A DNA stretch of 64,000 bases, taken from assembly GCA_963971305.1 (NCBI GenBank), contig OZ020307.1, positions 9,499,501 to 9,563,500 of the forward strand, in the 5' to 3' direction. The translations under genes and the position numbers were made by a program. The stretch comes from Arcuatula senhousia. Its lineage: Eukaryota; Mollusca; Bivalvia; Mytilida; Mytilidae. Of the stretch, positions 60,062-64,000 are shown in pieces (position 1 is the first letter of the stretch; every line of letters begins with the position of its first letter). The notes under the pieces were generated by a model. It was not told the origin of the DNA. It saw nothing but the letters and a program-made list of their open reading frames with translations, and did not search any database.

Positions 60062-60317
60062 GTTGGTGTTTAACGCCTTTATCGACGCACCTGGGCTATG
60101 TGGAGCGGTCTTTTTTTTGTTGGAGGAAACCAGAGTACCCGGTGAAAACCACCGACCTTGGGTAGGTAACTGACAAACCTAATCACATACAAGTGGGGAA
60201 GTCCCGCTTTTTTTTTGTAAATTACGAGCGCGACTCGAACACAACCTGAGAGGTGATCGGCTAGTGATCAATAGTGTGGTATTCAAACCAACGCCTTAGA
60301 TCACTCGGCCTTCCACT
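60062..60317 (-). mobile_element. tRNA-derived SINE, second family
   Basis: Minus strand: A box GGCCGAGTGATCTAAGG (60294-60310) and a degenerate B box TGTTCGAGTCG (60231-60241). The + strand carries GTTGGTGTTTAACGCC and GGAAACCAGAGTACCCGGTG, with AAAACCACCGACCTTGG after it, blocks that I recall as common in mollusc SINEs (from memory, unchecked). Confidence 0.7.
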
Positions 60318-61063
60318 CATCTAGGACAAATTTACGCGCCTTTATATATACTATTAATGCTGGGTTTTTTTATTCACCGACCCCCATTTATGATCAATGA
60401 AATTCAGATACAATAACTTTTAAAAAGCAGTTTGCTCTGTATAGAATTTCTTATTTCTTAAATGTTCTTCAACATAAAATAAGAGGCTATCAAAGTTTTT
60501 GACCACTCGGAAACTTTAGTAAAGCTAACATCACATTCCATGATATTCCTGATATGATATGAAAAAATAAGAGTGATCATCCTTAAAGAAACACTTTGTA
60601 AATACGTTTGACATTTACCTAGAAAAAAATGAATCAACATTATATACAAACTTTTCAAAGCAATCAGGTTCCCTGTCATTGACATCAGATTAAGTAGCAG
60701 AGACGTGACGTGACGAAAGGCATTATACAGTCTTTCCATCATCAGTCATTTTGAAGTACCATCTTTCGTTCCTGTTTCCAATGTTAATGAAACCCATAAT
60801 TTAATGTTAACCTATATTAATGTTTAATGTATGATTGGCGTGTTCATTAACCATAGTTTGACCAGAAAAAGACCGTCATTAGTTGGAGAGCCAAAAAATT
60901 CGACATTAAAAGTTGACTAAACGATTGAACGTAATAAACGATATTTAGACTCATTAACTCGAAACTTCTGAAAGATTAAAATCAAAACAATGATTAATAG
61001 ATAAATTTTAGAAAATTATTAGTTACATTTGCATTGAAAGAAAATTTAGTTCATTTTCGTAAA

Positions 61064-61687
61064 CCCGTGCGGGTTCCGGGTGGCGAATAGGCCCGCAGCA
61101 GCGCTAAGCTTGTCGGTAAAAGTCCACTAAAGAGCGCTCAGAAACCTGACACCGGTTCAGGCCGCTTTGCCCACAAAGCGACTGGGATGTGTGCCCCAGG
61201 TGGTTGAATGGGGCAGCCCTGACATCGAGAGATGCGGGGTCGTCAGGCGATAATGCAGAAAACCTGACCGCAAACGATAGTGGTGCACCGTGTTGGGAAA
61301 AATGTCACGTTCCTCGCACGTTAAAGAACCCTGCTGCAGGTCTCGGTAAGAGTAGGACCCGTAGGATCCCCATGCAGGAGGCGAAATTTCCCGTCCCTAC
61401 CAAGAATACAATACAAGAATACAAGAATACAAGTTTATTGACCAATTAAGGGCCCTCGAGGGGCAATGACATGACAAACAATTATGATTTAATGACATAG
61501 ATAACATATAAATATTTGAACCTTTTAACTGGTGTAAAGTACCCATCACTCCTTTTTCCAGTGCCTTGTGTCCCCATTTCCTCCACATCATCATCATTTC
61601 ATGTTCATTGTATCACCGCTTTCATGTTCATCTCTCGGATATAGCCGGAATCGTGCTGCTTGGGAGTAAAGCAATAACTAACTAACT
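61064..61687 (+). mobile_element. GC-rich SINE, copy 3, with nested insertion
   Basis: Same family as 52628-53135. Interrupted at 61401-61540 by a LINE tail and lacking about 35 bp of the 3' region (between CCAGTG and CCTTGTG). Ends (AACT)n. Only a 6-bp candidate duplication, GTAAAC (61059-61064 and 61688-61693). Confidence 0.85.
61401..61540 (-). mobile_element. LINE 3'-tail fragment nested in the SINE
   Basis: Minus strand: an AT-rich end with TCAATAAACTTG and a repeated TTGTATTC tail (AAGAATACAATACAAGAATA on +). The layout parallels the LINE end at 54008 (TCAATAAA-type end, then a microsatellite tail). About 140 bp. Confidence 0.65.
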
Positions 61688-61689
61688 GT

Positions 61690-62725
61690 AAACTTTTAAA
61701 TAGTTAAAAGAACTTGATTGGATTAAAAATCCTTTTAACTATGCCTATAATCGTAAAGAAAAGTTTAAACCGGAATACAACAATGAAGTTTATATACACT
61801 TAAAAGTCTTTGCAGTTGCACGGACACCACGTGCATTGTGATTGACATGTGTAAATATCAATACGCTGAATTTTTAATACATTTTCATGGACAAAGTATT
61901 ACTTTACTAGATTGTCATGCTGAATATATCAATAAATTGATTTATAAGTATTAACTGAAATAATGATTTTTTTATATAAGCTATAAACTATTCTTTTTAA
62001 TGGTGCACATTTTTCATGATCCGCTTCGTGGATTATTCAATGTGAACCATGAAAAAATAAGTTTATGGTTCAATACACCAACAAATTATAACAGTTAATA
62101 CTTAAATAAACAAATAATCAGTCAAAGACAGTCAAAGAATAATATGGTAAAATACTTTTGAACATAATTATTCGGGTTTTTTTCTCTCTCTCTTTCAATA
62201 TTTTTTGTCTTCTAGCCTCCAACTGGTAGTAATTTTATTTGAATACTACATCTGGTTTAGTGTGATTCCTCAAAAATGAATATACGACACAAGTAAATAA
62301 ACTTGTTTGATGGAATCCTTTTTGGTATTTGGTAGTTTGATTTTATCATATTACCAAAACAATTTACTGAGAAAATATAGTTTTCTCCTAAATGTTTACA
62401 AGTAAATTCATTTCAATATAATTTATGGTTTTTATTCATTTTGGAGTATTGGATGAAACATTTTTGAAGCTTTTTCTTGTGAGGGGGGTCAAAACATTGA
62501 ACTGTATGATGAATTGTTTGTTTAAAAATCAAAGCAAAATAATTACGTTATTTATAACGGCGATTTCGATTTGTTAATATTACTTCGGCGATGAAGTTTC
62601 ATTTCTCAATAGCACTCACCTGCACGTTGGATCTTGACAGCGTATTACGCGGAGTTATGAAAGAAAATAACCAATGCATTTTGTTCAATCTTATCAATCA
62701 ATCTGTGCAAACATATGAATATGTT
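61690..62725. other. No recognisable feature
   Basis: AT-rich; a minus-strand donor-like site at 62618-62623 has no convincing exon attached. Confidence 0.4.
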
Positions 62726-62730
62726 AAACG

Positions 62731-62858
62731 TACCTTGAATGCAATATTTTGTAGCTTTATTTGTGTGTAAAAGTGTGGACCTTTGCGCTTCATTAAAAAT
62801 GTGCTTGGGTCCACGCTTTTACACACCAATAAAACTACAAAATATTACATTCAATGTA
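62731..62858. mobile_element. Near-perfect palindrome, 128 bp, MITE-like
   Basis: Arms 62731-62781 and 62808-62858 (51 bp, few mismatches) around a 26-nt loop: GCAATATTTTGTAGCTTTAT against ATAAAACTACAAAATATTAC, and GTGTGTAAAAGTGTGGACC against GGTCCACGCTTTTACACAC. Confidence 0.8.
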
Positions 62859-63236
62859 TATGATGACCTGAGTATAAAAAACAGGATCTTTTCAAATATT
62901 GATTGAACAGTTAATATACCAAGTCAGCTAAAATGTCATTCAAAGAAATCCTCGAGTACTTTTTTAATGTTATAAAAATGTTTATAATAAGATTATTTTT
63001 CTCTAAATATATATATTCTAAATGACTTAAATGGTGTTTTGGACTGATTGATCCACACTAAATGTTAATGTTATATACACCAAAGTCAATTCTCAATTCA
63101 AGTATACAAAAATGCAAAGGGTTAAAAAAAAACAGATAAAAGCTAATGCGTCAGCAGAATGTTAAGAACTTGACTTCATTTCTTAGATTCGTCCATAGAA
63201 GCTTATATATGTCTTATTCTCAAATACTGTAAAATA

Positions 63237-64000
63237 AGAGTGGTGGAGGGAGGTCCGACAACAGGTACTGGAAAATAAGAAGGGTGGAGGGAGGTCCGAC
63301 AACAGGTACTGGAAAATAAGAGGGGTGGAGTGAGGTCCAACAACAAGTACTTGAAAATAAGAGGGGTGGAGGGAGGTCCGACAACAGGTACTGGAAAATA
63401 AGAGGGGTGGAGAGAGGTCCGACAATAGGTACTGGAAAATAAGAGGGGTGGAGGGAGGTCCGACAACAGGTACTGGAAAATAAGAGGGGTGGAGGGAGGT
63501 CCGACAACAGGTACTGTAAAATAAGAGGGGTGGAGGGAGGTCCGACAACAGGTACTGGAAAATAAGAAGGTTGGAGGGAGGTCCGACAACAGGTACTTCA
63601 AAATAAGAGGGGTGGAGGGAGGTCCGACAACAGGTACTGTCAAATAAGAGGGGTGGAGAGAGGTCCGACAACAGGTACTGGAAAACAAGAGGGGTGGAGG
63701 GAGGTCCGACAACAGGTACTGGACAATAAGAGGGGTGGAGGGAGGTCCGACAACAGGTACTGTCAAATAAGAGGGGTGGAGGGAGGCCGGACAACAGGTA
63801 CTGGAAAACAAGAGGGTTGGAGGGAGGTCCGACAACAGGTACTGGACAATAAGAGGGGTGGAGGGAGGTCGAACAACAGGTAAAGGACAATAAGAGGGGT
63901 GGAGGGAGGTCCGACAACAGGTACTGTAAAATAAGAGGGGTGGAGGGAGGTCCGACAACAGGTACTGGAAAATAAGAAGGGTGGAGGGAGGTCCGACAAC
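63237..64000. repeat. Minisatellite, 41-bp unit, at least 18 copies, open at window end
   Basis: The unit is GGTACTGGAAAATAAGAGGG then GTGGAGGGAGGTCCGACAACA. The 41-bp length shifts frame each unit and the unit is nearly stop-free on the minus strand, which creates long artificial frames (63183-63917, 63203-63958) of LPPPLLFSSTCCRTSLHPSY type. Confidence 0.97.

Noticed and set aside
62600..62660. Exon ending at a strong minus-strand donor (CAG|GTGAGT near 62623)
   Set aside because: The phase could fit the opsin, but the short open stretch before it (LRVIRCQDPTC) is not a transmembrane helix.
63183..63958. Long minus-strand frames (about 245-250 codons) with LPPPLLFSSTCCRTSLHPSY repeats, looking like a Pro/Cys-rich secreted protein
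   Set aside because: They follow exactly the 41-bp minisatellite. Two of three frames are open because the unit lacks stops, and no start, signal peptide or unique end is present.

Overview
The window reads as AT-rich, intron- and repeat-dominated animal DNA, most likely from a bivalve mollusc such as a mussel. The evidence is the only host gene recognised, a split rhabdomeric-type opsin, together with dense mollusc-style retroelements and tRNA-like SINEs. There is no prokaryotic gene organisation. Almost every long open frame outside the opsin belongs to a transposable element or a tandem repeat. The species call is inference; no database was searched.

Layout. 0-8 kb: unannotated AT-rich DNA with a TATA/CRE promoter and an LTR-like block (about 1.5-2.7 kb) and a fold-back element with degenerate tandem arms (5.4-6.6 kb). 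Much of this region is collinear with diverged sequence at 37.5-41.4 kb, which indicates an old duplication. 10.9-13.5 kb: pieces of a reverse-transcriptase (RT) element, including one copy bracketed by a module that carries a hammerhead-ribozyme remnant. 14.4-15.3 kb: a fold-back element with an 8-bp target duplication. 17.0-26.4 kb: two minus-strand opsin exons whose splice phases join exactly; the intron between them is full of RT debris, mostly in the same orientation as the opsin. 27.9 kb: a 26-bp tandem array. 29-36 kb: more RT debris and, at 33.5-33.95 kb, two hammerhead motifs in direct repeat 380 nt apart, the second apparently intact. This arrangement resembles a retrozyme or the pseudo-LTR of a Penelope-like element. 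37 kb: a tRNA-derived SINE. 43-48 kb: RT fragments and a 5'-truncated LINE with a large intact frame and a perfect 71-bp flanking duplication. 51.5-53.2 kb: an old minisatellite invaded by a GC-rich SINE, with a second SINE copy beside it. 53.6-55.3 kb: a fold-back element containing a LINE 3' end. 56-58.9 kb: an RT element whose catalytic core is duplicated in frame, with a SINE in the first copy only. 60-62 kb: two more SINEs. 63.24-64 kb: a homogeneous 41-bp minisatellite running off the window.

How the parts relate. Three RT lineages are visible, called here RT-A, RT-B and RT-C. RT-A carries the hammerhead module at both ends. The small hammerhead-delimited unit at 33.5 kb looks like RT-A with its coding body removed, so an autonomous element and its ribozyme-bearing non-autonomous derivative sit in one window. 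This is the most interesting system here. The opsin is the only gene with a clear host function. Its first exon (N-terminus and TM1) was not found and may lie in the unassigned sequence above 26.4 kb or outside the window.
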